Below are positions 28,039 through 35,974 of a stretch of DNA of 64,000 nucleotides, in pieces (position 1 is the stretch's first letter; each line of letters begins with the position of its first letter). Location of the stretch: positions 3,375,501 through 3,439,500 of the forward strand of contig NZ_CP076853.1 of NCBI RefSeq assembly GCF_018987265.1, written 5' to 3'. Source of the DNA: Rhizobium sp. WYJ-E13 (lineage in GTDB: Bacteria; Pseudomonadota; Alphaproteobacteria; Rhizobiales; Rhizobiaceae). The translations under genes and the position numbers were made by a program. The notes below the pieces were generated by a model. That model saw only the letters and a program-made list of their open reading frames with translations, was not told the DNA's origin and ran no database searches.

Positions 28039-28758
28039 CTATTGGGACAAAGTGACCTTGGCGGAAGAAACCGTCGCCTCGATATGATCGACAAGCTGAT
28101 CGGGAAGACCCAGCCTGCCGGCGAGCAGATCGAGATAGCCGCGTTCGGCACGCGAATCCGGATCGATCGTCAGGCGCGAGGCGGTGTAGAGTTCGACCTT
28201 CTGCTCCTCGGTAACGGCGGCTGAGACAAGCGCATCGATATCCGTCGGCTCCGAAAGCTCGTGCTCGATGAAGGTCGCTGCCTCCCCGCTGACATCGGCG
28301 GCCTTGACCTTGTCCATGATGAGGGCGCGCTCCGCATCGTCGATATGGCCATCGGCCTTGGCGGCGGCGATCATCGCACGGATGAGGACGAGCACGAATT
28401 CATTGCTGTTCGCGGGTGAACCCGAGCCGAAACCGGATTCTGCAGGCGGCGGCAGGAGCACGGGATTGTTGGCCGTCGGCGCATCTGACGGTGCTGCAGG
28501 CGCCTGTCCGGCCTGATAGTTCTTCCAGGCCTGGTAGCCGAGACCTGCAATGGCTGCGAGACCGCCGATGGTGATGGCATTGCCCGCGATGTTGCGGCCG
28601 GCCTTGGTGCCCAGAAGGACGGCGGCAAGCGCGCCAGTCTTCAAGGGATTGTCCTTCGCCATCTGGATCGCATCGCCGGCCCGGTCGCGCACACTGCCGC
28701 CCACACCCGGCACCTGAGATCCCAGAAGCTGGTCGAGTAGTTTCTTCGCGTCGAACAT
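28039..28758 (-). CDS. DUF533 (YebE/TerB-like) protein
   Basis: This 239-residue protein has an N-terminal MFDAKKLLDQLLGS segment and a Gly/Ala-rich hydrophobic stretch that may touch the membrane (about residues 42-80). A Pro-rich linker (about 85-115) leads to a TerB-like helical domain (about 118-239) with AAAKADGHIDDAERALIMDK. The family is conserved and mostly uncharacterised, with links to envelope or metal stress. The ATG at 28758 has GGTGAGG upstream; the longer frame from 28842 is not used. Confidence 0.82.
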   Translation of the reverse strand: MFDAKKLLDQLLGSQVPGVGGSVRDRAGDAIQMAKDNPLKTGALAAVLLGTKAGRNIAGNAITIGGLAAIAGLGYQAWKNYQAGQAPAAPSDAPTANNPVLLPPPAESGFGSGSPANSNEFVLVLIRAMIAAAKADGHIDDAERALIMDKVKAADVSGEAATFIEHELSEPTDIDALVSAAVTEEQKVELYTASRLTIDPDSRAERGYLDLLAGRLGLPDQLVDHIEATVSSAKVTLSQ

Positions 28759-28889
28759 GTCCTCACCTTCTCCCTGTTTTAGAGGCTGGAGCAGAACATA
28801 GGTTTGCGACTGCCGAAATACAAACGAGGGCGGCGCGGCCACCCTCGTTCAAAATCTATCGGCGTTCAAAACCGGAAAGCCTCGAGAGC

Positions 28890-29528
28890 TCAGCCCTTCA
28901 GCGCGAAAGCTTCCGAAGCGAGCTTGGTGATACCTGCCCAGTCGCCCGCCGCGACCAATTCCTTCGGCGCGACCCACGAACCGCCGACGCAGATGACGTT
29001 CGGCAGAGAGAGATAGTCATTGGCATTCTTCAGCGAGATGCCCCCGGTCGGGCAGAAAAGCGTGCCAGACAGCGGCGAGGACAGCGCCTTCAGATAGGCA
29101 GCACCGCCGGCCTGCTCAGCCGGGAAGAACTTCAGAACCTGGTAGCCTTCTTCGCGCAGCGCCATGACCTCGCTTGCGGTCGCTGCACCCGGCAACAGCG
29201 GCACCGGAGAATCGGCGGCGGCATCCAGAAGCTCCTGGGTCGTACCGGGGCTGACGATGAACTTGGAACCTGCCTGCACGGCGGCTTCCCAATGAGCAGC
29301 GTTGAGGATCGTGCCGGCGCCGACTTCCGCGCCTTCCACTTCAGCAGCAACGGCGCGGACGGCATCGAGAGCGGCCGGCGTGCGCATGGTGATTTCGATG
29401 GCCTTGAGACCACCGGCGACAAGCGCGCGCGCAAGCAGCACGGCCGACTTGGCGTCATCGACGATAAGAACCGGAACGACAGGCTGGAGTTTCAGGATGG
29501 AAAGGAGTTTCTCTGTCTTCTCGCCCAT
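28890..29528 (-). CDS. eda: KHG/KDPG aldolase
   Basis: This 212-residue class I aldolase cleaves 2-keto-3-deoxy-6-phosphogluconate to pyruvate and glyceraldehyde-3-phosphate in the Entner-Doudoroff pathway. IEITMRT (about residues 44-50) holds the catalytic Glu and the phosphate-contacting Arg. VLKFFPAE (about 130-137) holds the Schiff-base Lys, and CPTGGI (about 158-163) is the substrate loop. Length and motifs are complete. No edd or zwf is nearby in the window. The ribosome-binding site is moderate (AAGGAAAC). Confidence 0.93.
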   Translation of the reverse strand: MGEKTEKLLSILKLQPVVPVLIVDDAKSAVLLARALVAGGLKAIEITMRTPAALDAVRAVAAEVEGAEVGAGTILNAAHWEAAVQAGSKFIVSPGTTQELLDAAADSPVPLLPGAATASEVMALREEGYQVLKFFPAEQAGGAAYLKALSSPLSGTLFCPTGGISLKNANDYLSLPNVICVGGSWVAPKELVAAGDWAGITKLASEAFALKG

Positions 29529-29680
29529 GGCCGCAGTTTCCTTGAAACGATTGAAATCGGGTTTCGAATAACGCCCTCATAAAGGCTTGTCGAGATAAAA
29601 CCATCCTGCGCGACAAGACGGGTGTTAAATCACTATAAATTGGGTTACCGTACCGCAATCGTCACAAAAGGTTCATTCGT

Positions 29681-30169
29681 ATGGCGAAAGAGATCGAACG
29701 GAAGTTCCTCGTGCGCAGCGATGTTTGGCGCTCCGCAGTTCAGTCGAAATCGGTCCTGAAACAAGGCTATATCGCCTCGATGGACGACCGCTCGGTACGC
29801 GTCCGGATATCGGATGAAAAGACCGCGCGGTTAACGCTGAAAATCGGCCGGAGCACCCTTACCCGCGACGAATTCGAATATGAGATCCCCGTCTCTGACG
29901 CCGAGGAATTGCTGGAAACCGCCATCGGCATCGTCATCGAAAAGACGCGTTACCGCGTGCCCCACGAAGGTTTCGTCTGGGAAGTCGATGTCTTCGCCGG
30001 CGCCCATCGCGGTCTCATCATAGCCGAGGTCGAGATGCAGGCCGAGACTGACAATCCCTCCCTGCCGGCCTGGATCGGCCGGGAGGTAACAGGTGACTTC
30101 CGCTACTCCAATCAGGCACTTGCCACAGAATTCGAGCACGACAGGCATGGGCTATCGCATACGGCCTGA
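29681..30169 (+). CDS. CYTH-domain protein, inorganic triphosphatase-like
   Basis: This 162-residue protein carries the CYTH signature EIERKFLV (ExExK) at residues 4-11. Alternating charged strands that line the triphosphate tunnel follow (VRVRIS, ARLTLKIG, DEFEYEIP, EVDVFAG, IAEVEM). Bacterial relatives hydrolyse inorganic triphosphate. The next gene encodes a CHAD-domain protein and overlaps it by 23 nt; in many bacteria CYTH and CHAD are fused in one polypeptide. A joint role in polyphosphate metabolism is inferred. Confidence 0.87.
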   Translation: MAKEIERKFLVRSDVWRSAVQSKSVLKQGYIASMDDRSVRVRISDEKTARLTLKIGRSTLTRDEFEYEIPVSDAEELLETAIGIVIEKTRYRVPHEGFVWEVDVFAGAHRGLIIAEVEMQAETDNPSLPAWIGREVTGDFRYSNQALATEFEHDRHGLSHTA

Positions 30170-31055
30170 GGCCGACTTTACGGACGAGTTCCAAAGCGCG
30201 GCCGTAGAACAGCTCACGCGTGCCATCACCGTTCTGGAGAAACGGCCGGAAGGCACCCATGAGGCGATCCACTCTTTTCGCAAGAATATGAAGCGGCTGC
30301 GTTCGCTCTATCGCCTCGTGTCCCACCAAGCGCCGGATTTCCAGAAGCGGGAGAATGCGCGACTGAGAGACACAGCAAGGTCGCTCTCGGCCATCCGCAA
30401 TGCCGCAGCAATCGTCGACACTGGTCGTTACCTGCAGGAGAATGCTCGCAACGCGGAAGAGGCAGAGGCGCTCGGTCGCATCGTGTTCATTCTGGAAGCG
30501 CGTCGCGACTGGATGGCGGAAGCCGAAAGCGACCTCGAGCAGCGGCTGCATGATACCGCCGGCACGCTGCGGGAGGCGATCGCAGCACTCGACGATATCA
30601 CCTTCGACAAGAGCCACCGCAAGAATGCCCGCATGTTGGCAAAGAGCTGGCGCCGGACGGCATCGCGTGCACGGAAGGCGCTGGATGCCTGCCACGAGGA
30701 TGCAGCGGCTGAAGATTTTCACGAATTGCGCAAGCGCACCTATGACTACCGGCTCTATCACGCGCTTCTGCGCGATCTCTGGCCGAGCGCGATGAAGGCC
30801 AAGCGCGACTGCGCCAAGGACCTCGTCGAACGCCTCGGGCATATCAACGATCTCTCTGTGCTTTCAGGTCTCGTGGAGGCAGAACCGCAGCTCTTCACCC
30901 GCAACGACGATCTCGCCCATCTGCTGGATTCCATCATCTTCCGCCAGCAGGAGGCTCGGCGCGAGGCGCTGCTCTGCGCCGAAACGCTCTACGGCGATGA
31001 GCCGGATGATGAAGCGCAACGTCTCGAGCTGCTCTGGATCTCGATCCGCAATTGA
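30147..31055 (+). CDS. CHAD-domain protein, putative polyphosphate-binding
   Basis: This 302-residue all-helical protein has the conserved His/basic motifs of CHAD domains. HEAIHSFRKNMKRLRSLYRL lies at about residues 38-57, and a second half-repeat, FHELRKRTYDYRLYHALL, at about 191-208. CHAD domains bind polyphosphate through their basic surface. The ATG at 30147 (ACAGG before it) lies inside the end of the CYTH gene, giving a 23-nt overlap. The frame is open further upstream to 30093, but that part lacks family similarity. Confidence 0.85.
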   Translation: MGYRIRPEADFTDEFQSAAVEQLTRAITVLEKRPEGTHEAIHSFRKNMKRLRSLYRLVSHQAPDFQKRENARLRDTARSLSAIRNAAAIVDTGRYLQENARNAEEAEALGRIVFILEARRDWMAEAESDLEQRLHDTAGTLREAIAALDDITFDKSHRKNARMLAKSWRRTASRARKALDACHEDAAAEDFHELRKRTYDYRLYHALLRDLWPSAMKAKRDCAKDLVERLGHINDLSVLSGLVEAEPQLFTRNDDLAHLLDSIIFRQQEARREALLCAETLYGDEPDDEAQRLELLWISIRN

Positions 31056-31067
31056 TGCAATTGTCTG

Positions 31068-31098
31068 TTGACCTCAACAATAGTTGAGGTTCTAGCCT
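31068..31098 (+). promoter_or_regulatory. SoxR/MerR-type operator within a 19-bp-spacer promoter
   Basis: ACCTCAAC-aata-GTTGAGGT (31071-31090) is a perfect 8-bp inverted repeat whose outer CCTCAA/TTGAGG matches the SoxR box arms. It lies between TTGACC (31068-31073) and TAGCCT (31093-31098), exactly 19 bp apart. That overlong spacer is characteristic of promoters activated by MerR-family proteins. Confidence 0.6.
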
Positions 31099-31128
31099 CA
31101 GCCTGTCGATAAAACTGCTGAGGAAGAT

Positions 31129-31605
31129 ATGTCTGCCAATAACGCCATGACGCCGCAAATCCAGGGCATCTACGAAACCCATCTCACCGTCGCCGACCTC
31201 AGGACTTCCATATCCTTCTACCGCGATATTCTGGGCCTGGAGCTCGCCGCGGAATTTCCCGAGCGCCGTATTGCCTTCTTCTGGGTGAACGGCAAGAAGA
31301 ACGCCATGCTCGGCCTCTGGGAAACCGGTACCGGTCCCTTGAAGATGCGCCTGCACATGGCCTTCCGCCTGTCGCAGGAGGAAATGATGCGGGCGCCGGC
31401 GCTGCTGATCGACAAGGGCCTGAAGCTGCATGGCTTTCACGGCGAGCCGATCACCGAAGCGATCGTCATCGGCTGGATGCCGGCGCTGTCGCTTTACTTC
31501 CACGACCCTGACGGACATTCGATCGAATTCCTGCACGTGCTCGACGAAGAACCGGATGCTGCGTTTGGCATGCGATCCTATGCCGAGTGGAAGGCGCGCG
31601 GATAG
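31129..31605 (+). CDS. VOC-superfamily (glyoxalase/dioxygenase-like) protein
   Basis: This 158-residue protein has paired beta-alpha-beta-beta-beta modules. The predicted metal-binding positions are in YETHLTVADL (His near residue 18), RLHMAFRL (His near 76) and FHDPDGHSIEFLH (Glu near 135). This layout suits glyoxalase-like enzymes, extradiol dioxygenases or fosfomycin/bleomycin-resistance proteins, and the substrate is not readable. The upstream SoxR/MerR-type box suggests induction by redox-cycling compounds or another MerR ligand. The ribosome-binding site is GAGGAAG. Confidence 0.82.
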   Translation: MSANNAMTPQIQGIYETHLTVADLRTSISFYRDILGLELAAEFPERRIAFFWVNGKKNAMLGLWETGTGPLKMRLHMAFRLSQEEMMRAPALLIDKGLKLHGFHGEPITEAIVIGWMPALSLYFHDPDGHSIEFLHVLDEEPDAAFGMRSYAEWKARG

Positions 31606-31677
31606 GCCGCAATCCCACAATACCGTCTTTGCGTAATGTCATTGCGCAGGGACGGCATATTCTGTATTTCCACGCGC

Positions 31678-32607
31678 ATGACCGACAATGCGACCCAAAC
31701 AAGCCCCTTCCTGGTGGCGGCGCTCTATCATTTTGTATCCCTGCCGCGCTTCGAGAGCCTGCAGGCGCCGTTGCAGGCCCTATGCGAGGAGAATGGCGTG
31801 AAGGGCACGCTTCTGCTTGCCCATGAGGGTATCAATGGCACGATTGCGGGACCGGATGCCGGCATCCATGCCGTCCTTTCCTTCCTGCGCGCCCAGCCGG
31901 AATTTACTGCCTTGGAGCATAAGGAAAGCCGTGCTTCCAAAATGCCGTTCCTGCGTATGAAGGTGAAGCTGAAGAAAGAAATCGTCACGATGGGCGTCGA
32001 GAACATCGATCCCAACAAGGTGGTCGGAACCTATGTCGATCCCAGTGACTGGAATGCGCTGATCTCGGATCCCGACACGATCGTCATCGACACCCGCAAC
32101 GACTACGAGACGGCGATTGGCATCTTCCGCGGCGCGGTCGATCCGAAGACCAAGACTTTCCGCGAGTTTCCGAATTGGGTTCGCAACAATCCCGGTCTGC
32201 ACAACAAGCCGAAGATCGCCATGTACTGTACCGGCGGCATCCGCTGCGAGAAGGCGACGGCCTTCATGAAGGAACAGGGCTTCGATGAGGTCTATCACCT
32301 CAAGGGCGGCATCCTGAAATATCTGGAAGAAGTGCCACAAGAAGAAAGCCTGTGGGATGGCGCCTGCTTCGTTTTCGACGAGCGCGTTTCTGTCGAGCAC
32401 GGACTGAAGGAAGGCGAGCACAAGCTCTGCCACGCCTGCCGCAACCCGATCATGGCAGAAGAGCTCACCTCGACCTACTACGAGGAAGGCGTTTCCTGCA
32501 GCAATTGTTACCATACGCGGAGCGAAGAAGACCGCCTGCGCTATCGTCAACGCCAGCACCAGATCGCGCTCGCCAAGAAGCGCGGCCAGAAGCATATCGG
32601 CACCTAA
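31678..32607 (+). CDS. trhO: tRNA uridine(34) hydroxylase, rhodanese-type
   Basis: This 309-residue protein of the YceA/TrhO family forms 5-hydroxyuridine at the tRNA wobble position using oxygen. An N-terminal acylphosphatase-like domain contains [10 protein letters not shown] (about residues 41-50). The rhodanese domain has its catalytic Cys in [12 protein letters not shown] (about 183-194). The Cys-rich C-terminal part contains CHACR and CSNCYH. The ATG at 31678 (MTDNATQTS) matches the family start; no clear ribosome-binding site is visible. It ends 8 nt from the convergent EAL gene. Confidence 0.9.
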   Translation: MTDNATQTSPFLVAALYHFVSLPRFESLQAPLQALCEENGVKGTLLLAHEGINGTIAGPDAGIHAVLSFLRAQPEFTALEHKESRASKMPFLRMKVKLKKEIVTMGVENIDPNKVVGTYVDPSDWNALISDPDTIVIDTRNDYETAIGIFRGAVDPKTKTFREFPNWVRNNPGLHNKPKIAMYCTGGIRCEKATAFMKEQGFDEVYHLKGGILKYLEEVPQEESLWDGACFVFDERVSVEHGLKEGEHKLCHACRNPIMAEELTSTYYEEGVSCSNCYHTRSEEDRLRYRQRQHQIALAKKRGQKHIGT

Positions 32608-32615
32608 GGCGGACT

Positions 32616-34820
32616 TTAACGGGCAAGGCGGCGCTGCGGCTGAACCTCGCGGCGTTCCCGCAACAGCTCGTTGATCTGGTCGGCAGCCATCGGCTTGCCG
32701 AAGAAATAGCCTTGCAGGCTGTCGCAACCAAAGAGGCGAAGCGCGATCGCCTGCTCCTCCGTCTCGATGCCTTCGGCGGTGACGGGAATATCCAGCGCGC
32801 GAGCAAGTGCGACCGTCGCCTGCAGCATTTCCCGCTGCTGGCCGTTGCCGGTGATGTCGGTCACCAGCGAACGGTCGATCTTGATGCGGTCGAAGCCGAA
32901 TTGCCGCAGGTAGCCGATCGAAGAGAAGCCGGAGCCGAAGTCGTCGAGCGCCACCTTGACGCCGAGCGACTTCAATCGCTCGATCGACTGGCGCGTACGC
33001 TGCGGGTTCTGGATCATGTAGCCTTCGGTGATCTCCAGCGTGACGCGGCTCGCCTCGATCTCAGTCTGCTTCAGCACATAGCGAACATAATCGGTGAAGG
33101 CCGGATTGCGGAACTGGCCCGGTGAAACGTTGACCGAGATCTTCAGCTCCGGCCACTGTTTTGCCGTTTCGCAGGCCTTGCGCAGCACGAATAGCCCGAG
33201 GGATTCGATGAGCCCGCTGGTCTCTGCGATCGGAATGAAAACCTCTGGCGAAACCGGACCGTGGCCAGGCCGATTCCAGCGTACCAGTGCCTCCACGCCA
33301 TTCGTCTCATGAGACGCTGCGTCGACGAGCGGCTGATAGGCAAGGGTGAGATCGCCGCTTTCGATCGCCATGCGCAGATCGAGCTCCAGCGCATTGCGCT
33401 GCGCGCGATCGGTATCCATGGCCGGATCGTAGAGCGTCATGCGGGCGCGACCGGCTTCTTTTGCCTTGTACATGGCGAGATCGGCGCAGCGCACCAGTTC
33501 TTCGCGGTCGATCGAGCCGAGCGGCGACATGGCGATGCCGATGCTGGCGCCGACCACGACGATCCGCCGACCGACCTCCAGGGGTTCGGCGAGGAAATCG
33601 AGGATCTGCTCCGCAAGCTGAAGTGCGGCGGCATTTTCCGCATCCGAAAGGAAAGCGATTGCGAATTCGTCGCCGCCGATGCGCGCGAGTACGGCACCAT
33701 CGGGGATCAGCACATCCAGTCCCGCCGCAACAGCGCGGATCAGCTGATCACCGGTGCCGTGGCCATAGCTGTCGTTGACTTCCTTGAACCCGTCGAGATC
33801 GAGATAGAGCAGCAGGACATTCCGCTTCGTGTGCCGCGCTTCCGCGACGAAACTGTCCACCGCAAGGCTCAAGCCATCGCGGTTGGAAAGACCACTCAGG
33901 CGATCGCGAAGTGCTTCTTCACGCGCACTGTTTTCCTCCGCCTTCAGGCGCCGCCCGGCCAGCCAGCCGATGATGAGCAGGACGACGAAGAACAGGCCGA
34001 CAAGACCAAGCGCCTGAATGACCATGGGCCGGACCTGCGCATAGCCGATATCGCCAGGCGAACGCGACACCCAGACAAGCCTGCCAAGAACCGCACGAGC
34101 GGGGTCTGCGATCTCGACGGAATAGGCCGAAGCAGAATCCGCAGGCACGAGCCGCAACCCGTTCAGCACATAAGTAGTGCCGAGAGCAGATACCTTGGCA
34201 TCATCGAGATGCCGAGCGAAAATCAGATAGCGATGCTGACCGGCAGGTGCGTTCAACGCACCGGACTTCTCGCGCACAAGCGCGATGCCGACAGCCGCGA
34301 TACCCTTTTCGGTCCTGATGAAGCCGGTCGCCTCCGGCTTGCCGTTGGCGTCAACTGCACGAACCTTATCCAAAAGCAGCCAGAGGGACGGGGTAAAGAA
34401 ATCGCTGACCGGCTTTTGCATGGGCAGGCCGTCCTGATAGGCGATGACGGTCTTCTTCTCGTCGTCGATGACGATAGCCATGTCGAAGAGAGAGCTGTTG
34501 ACGGACATCTCACCGTAATTGCTGATCGTCCATGGCGTGCCATCCGGCTTGTAGACATTGGCAGCCGCGTCATCCCAGGCGGCATAATCGTCGAGCGTGG
34601 CGGCAAGCTGATTTTCGAAGGTCTTGAGTGCACCGATCGTGGTTTCGCGCGAACGCTCTTCGTCGAGCACATTGGCATTTTCGGAAACACGTTCCAGCGC
34701 CGTCAGCACCATGACGGTGACAACGGCGACAATGACCGCAAAGGAAAAAAGCACACCAGTAACCGTGGTATGACGGCCCAAACCCGATCCGTTGCTTCTA
34801 GACCTCAAGACTGGCGGCAA
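32616..34820 (-). CDS. CHASE4-GGDEF-EAL membrane protein (c-di-GMP turnover)
   Basis: This protein of about 734 residues has one N-terminal helix (about residues 20-42) and a periplasmic CHASE4-type sensor (about 45-245, containing LDDYAAWDDAAANV). A second helix (about 262-282) leads to a GGDEF domain (about 300-460) and an EAL domain (about 470-725). Both catalytic signatures look intact: RIGGDEF for synthesis, and EALVRW, VNVSPGQF, LEITEG, ALDDFGSGFS, KIDRS and AEGIET for hydrolysis. The start is uncertain: TTG 34820 has GGGGAG 9 nt upstream; TTG 34865 also keeps the frame open. It converges on trhO. Confidence 0.88.
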   Translation of the reverse strand: MPPVLRSRSNGSGLGRHTTVTGVLFSFAVIVAVVTVMVLTALERVSENANVLDEERSRETTIGALKTFENQLAATLDDYAAWDDAAANVYKPDGTPWTISNYGEMSVNSSLFDMAIVIDDEKKTVIAYQDGLPMQKPVSDFFTPSLWLLLDKVRAVDANGKPEATGFIRTEKGIAAVGIALVREKSGALNAPAGQHRYLIFARHLDDAKVSALGTTYVLNGLRLVPADSASAYSVEIADPARAVLGRLVWVSRSPGDIGYAQVRPMVIQALGLVGLFFVVLLIIGWLAGRRLKAEENSAREEALRDRLSGLSNRDGLSLAVDSFVAEARHTKRNVLLLYLDLDGFKEVNDSYGHGTGDQLIRAVAAGLDVLIPDGAVLARIGGDEFAIAFLSDAENAAALQLAEQILDFLAEPLEVGRRIVVVGASIGIAMSPLGSIDREELVRCADLAMYKAKEAGRARMTLYDPAMDTDRAQRNALELDLRMAIESGDLTLAYQPLVDAASHETNGVEALVRWNRPGHGPVSPEVFIPIAETSGLIESLGLFVLRKACETAKQWPELKISVNVSPGQFRNPAFTDYVRYVLKQTEIEASRVTLEITEGYMIQNPQRTRQSIERLKSLGVKVALDDFGSGFSSIGYLRQFGFDRIKIDRSLVTDITGNGQQREMLQATVALARALDIPVTAEGIETEEQAIALRLFGCDSLQGYFFGKPMAADQINELLRERREVQPQRRLAR

Positions 34821-34947
34821 TTCATATAACTCCCCGTTCAGGAAACCTTCGCAGTCAACGGTCAAGAAACGCTTAAAATCATGAGAACAATCGAGAATCC
34901 GGCTCAGGATCTACCTGAATATCGCACACCACGGCATATTGACAACC

Positions 34948-34967
34948 AGTTTCCAATAATGGTAACT
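34948..34967. promoter_or_regulatory. Palindromic operator before the MarR gene
   Basis: AGTTTCCAATAATGGTAACT matches its own reverse complement at 16 of 20 positions and lies just downstream of TTGACA (34939-34944). A second, weaker inverted repeat, TCCATA...TATGGA (34972-34990), follows. This is a typical MarR autoregulation site. Confidence 0.65.
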
Positions 34968-35002
34968 AGTTTCCATAAAATCGCTATGGAGAGCCGAAAG
35001 TT

Positions 35003-35473
35003 TTGAAGCGCACGATCGAAGCGGACCTGCTGACGGACATTATGCTGATGGTCTTCCGAATCAATGGACGACTATTGGATGGCGGCGATCGGCTCGGTGC
35101 ACCGCTGAACCTCACCAGCGCTCGCTGGCAGGTGCTTGGTGCGATCTCGCTGTCTTCCGGAAACGTCACCGTCCCGGTCATCGCCGAGATGATGGGCATG
35201 ACGCGACAGGGCGCCCAGAAACAGGTGAACAAGCTGGAAGAGGACGGCTTCATCGAAAAACGAGCGAACCCGCGCCATCAGCGCTCGCCTTTTTATGGAC
35301 TGACACCGCAAGGCGCGGAAAGCTATGCACGGATAACCGACTTGCATACCGGTTGGGCCAACAGACTTGCCGATGGGCTGGATGCATCGGATCTCCGCAC
35401 CGCGCTCAGTCTCCTGAACAGTTTCGACCAACGGCTGGCGCTCGACGCCACGGAAAGCGAGGAGCAGACATGA
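35003..35473 (+). CDS. MarR-family transcriptional regulator
   Basis: This 156-residue winged-helix regulator has its recognition region in VTVPVIAEMMGMTRQGAQKQVNKLEEDGFIEKR (about residues 55-87) and a wing with NPRHQRSPFYGLTPQG. The start is TTG 35003 with GGAGAG about 10 nt upstream; the nearby ATG at 34986 is out of frame and stops after six codons. It overlaps the next gene by ATGA, so the pair is an operon. A strong palindrome in the promoter suggests self-repression. Confidence 0.88.
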   Translation: MKRTIEADLLTDIMLMVFRINGRLLDGGDRLGAPLNLTSARWQVLGAISLSSGNVTVPVIAEMMGMTRQGAQKQVNKLEEDGFIEKRANPRHQRSPFYGLTPQGAESYARITDLHTGWANRLADGLDASDLRTALSLLNSFDQRLALDATESEEQT

Positions 35474-35934
35474 AAACGATCATTCATGCCGGCGCAGGCA
35501 CTCTGGCGATGATCCTGATTGCGGGTTTTCTGACCGCAACGCTGATCTGCGAACTGCTTCTGAAGGAGACGGCCGTCCTTCTGGTCAAAGAGGCGATCCT
35601 TGCCGGCATCTGTTTGCTGATCCCAACGATGGCAATCACCGGCGGCAGCGGCTTCTCGCTGGCCGGCGGCCGTCATTCGCCGGCTATCGACAGGAAACGC
35701 AAACGGATGAAGCTCATAGCCGCAAACGGGCTGCTGATCCTCCTGCCATTGGCAATCCTGCTCTATCTGCGCGCGGCGGCGGGTCTGTTTGACGGTCTTT
35801 TCTACACTATGCAGGCGCTGGAGGTACTGGCCGGATCGGTCCAGTTCGCGCTCCTTGCCCGGAACTTCCGCGATGGACGAAGGATGACGAGGAGCAAACG
35901 CCGCGCCACGGCAAAGACGTTCCGCACGATCTGA
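35470..35934 (+). CDS. Multi-helix membrane protein in the MarR operon, unknown function
   Basis: This 154-residue protein has about four hydrophobic helices (roughly residues 6-28, 33-55, 80-102 and 108-130), a short basic loop after helix 2 (DRKRKRMKL) and a basic tail (RDGRRMTRSKRRATAK). Its ATG overlaps the MarR stop (ATGA), so the regulator probably controls its expression. I do not recognise a family. By context a role in permeability or small-molecule tolerance is possible, but nothing in the sequence proves it. Confidence 0.75.
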   Translation: MKTIIHAGAGTLAMILIAGFLTATLICELLLKETAVLLVKEAILAGICLLIPTMAITGGSGFSLAGGRHSPAIDRKRKRMKLIAANGLLILLPLAILLYLRAAAGLFDGLFYTMQALEVLAGSVQFALLARNFRDGRRMTRSKRRATAKTFRTI

Positions 35935-35940
35935 AACGGC

Positions 35941-35956
35941 GGGGCACCCGTGCCCC
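35941..35956. terminator. Hairpin between convergent membrane-protein and GH1 genes
   Basis: GGGGCA-cccg-TGCCCC is a perfect GC-rich 6-bp hairpin in the 40-nt gap between convergent stops. No T-run is present, so termination efficiency is uncertain. Confidence 0.4.
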
Positions 35957-35974
35957 ACCGGAAATCTTCCGTTC

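Noticed and set aside
29586..29617. CTTGTCG...CGACAAG inverted repeat between eda and the CYTH gene
   Set aside because: Short arms with an 18-nt spacer can occur by chance in GC-rich DNA; no supporting promoter context.
33261..34829. 522-residue plus-strand frame
   Set aside because: Antisense shadow of the CHASE4-GGDEF-EAL gene.
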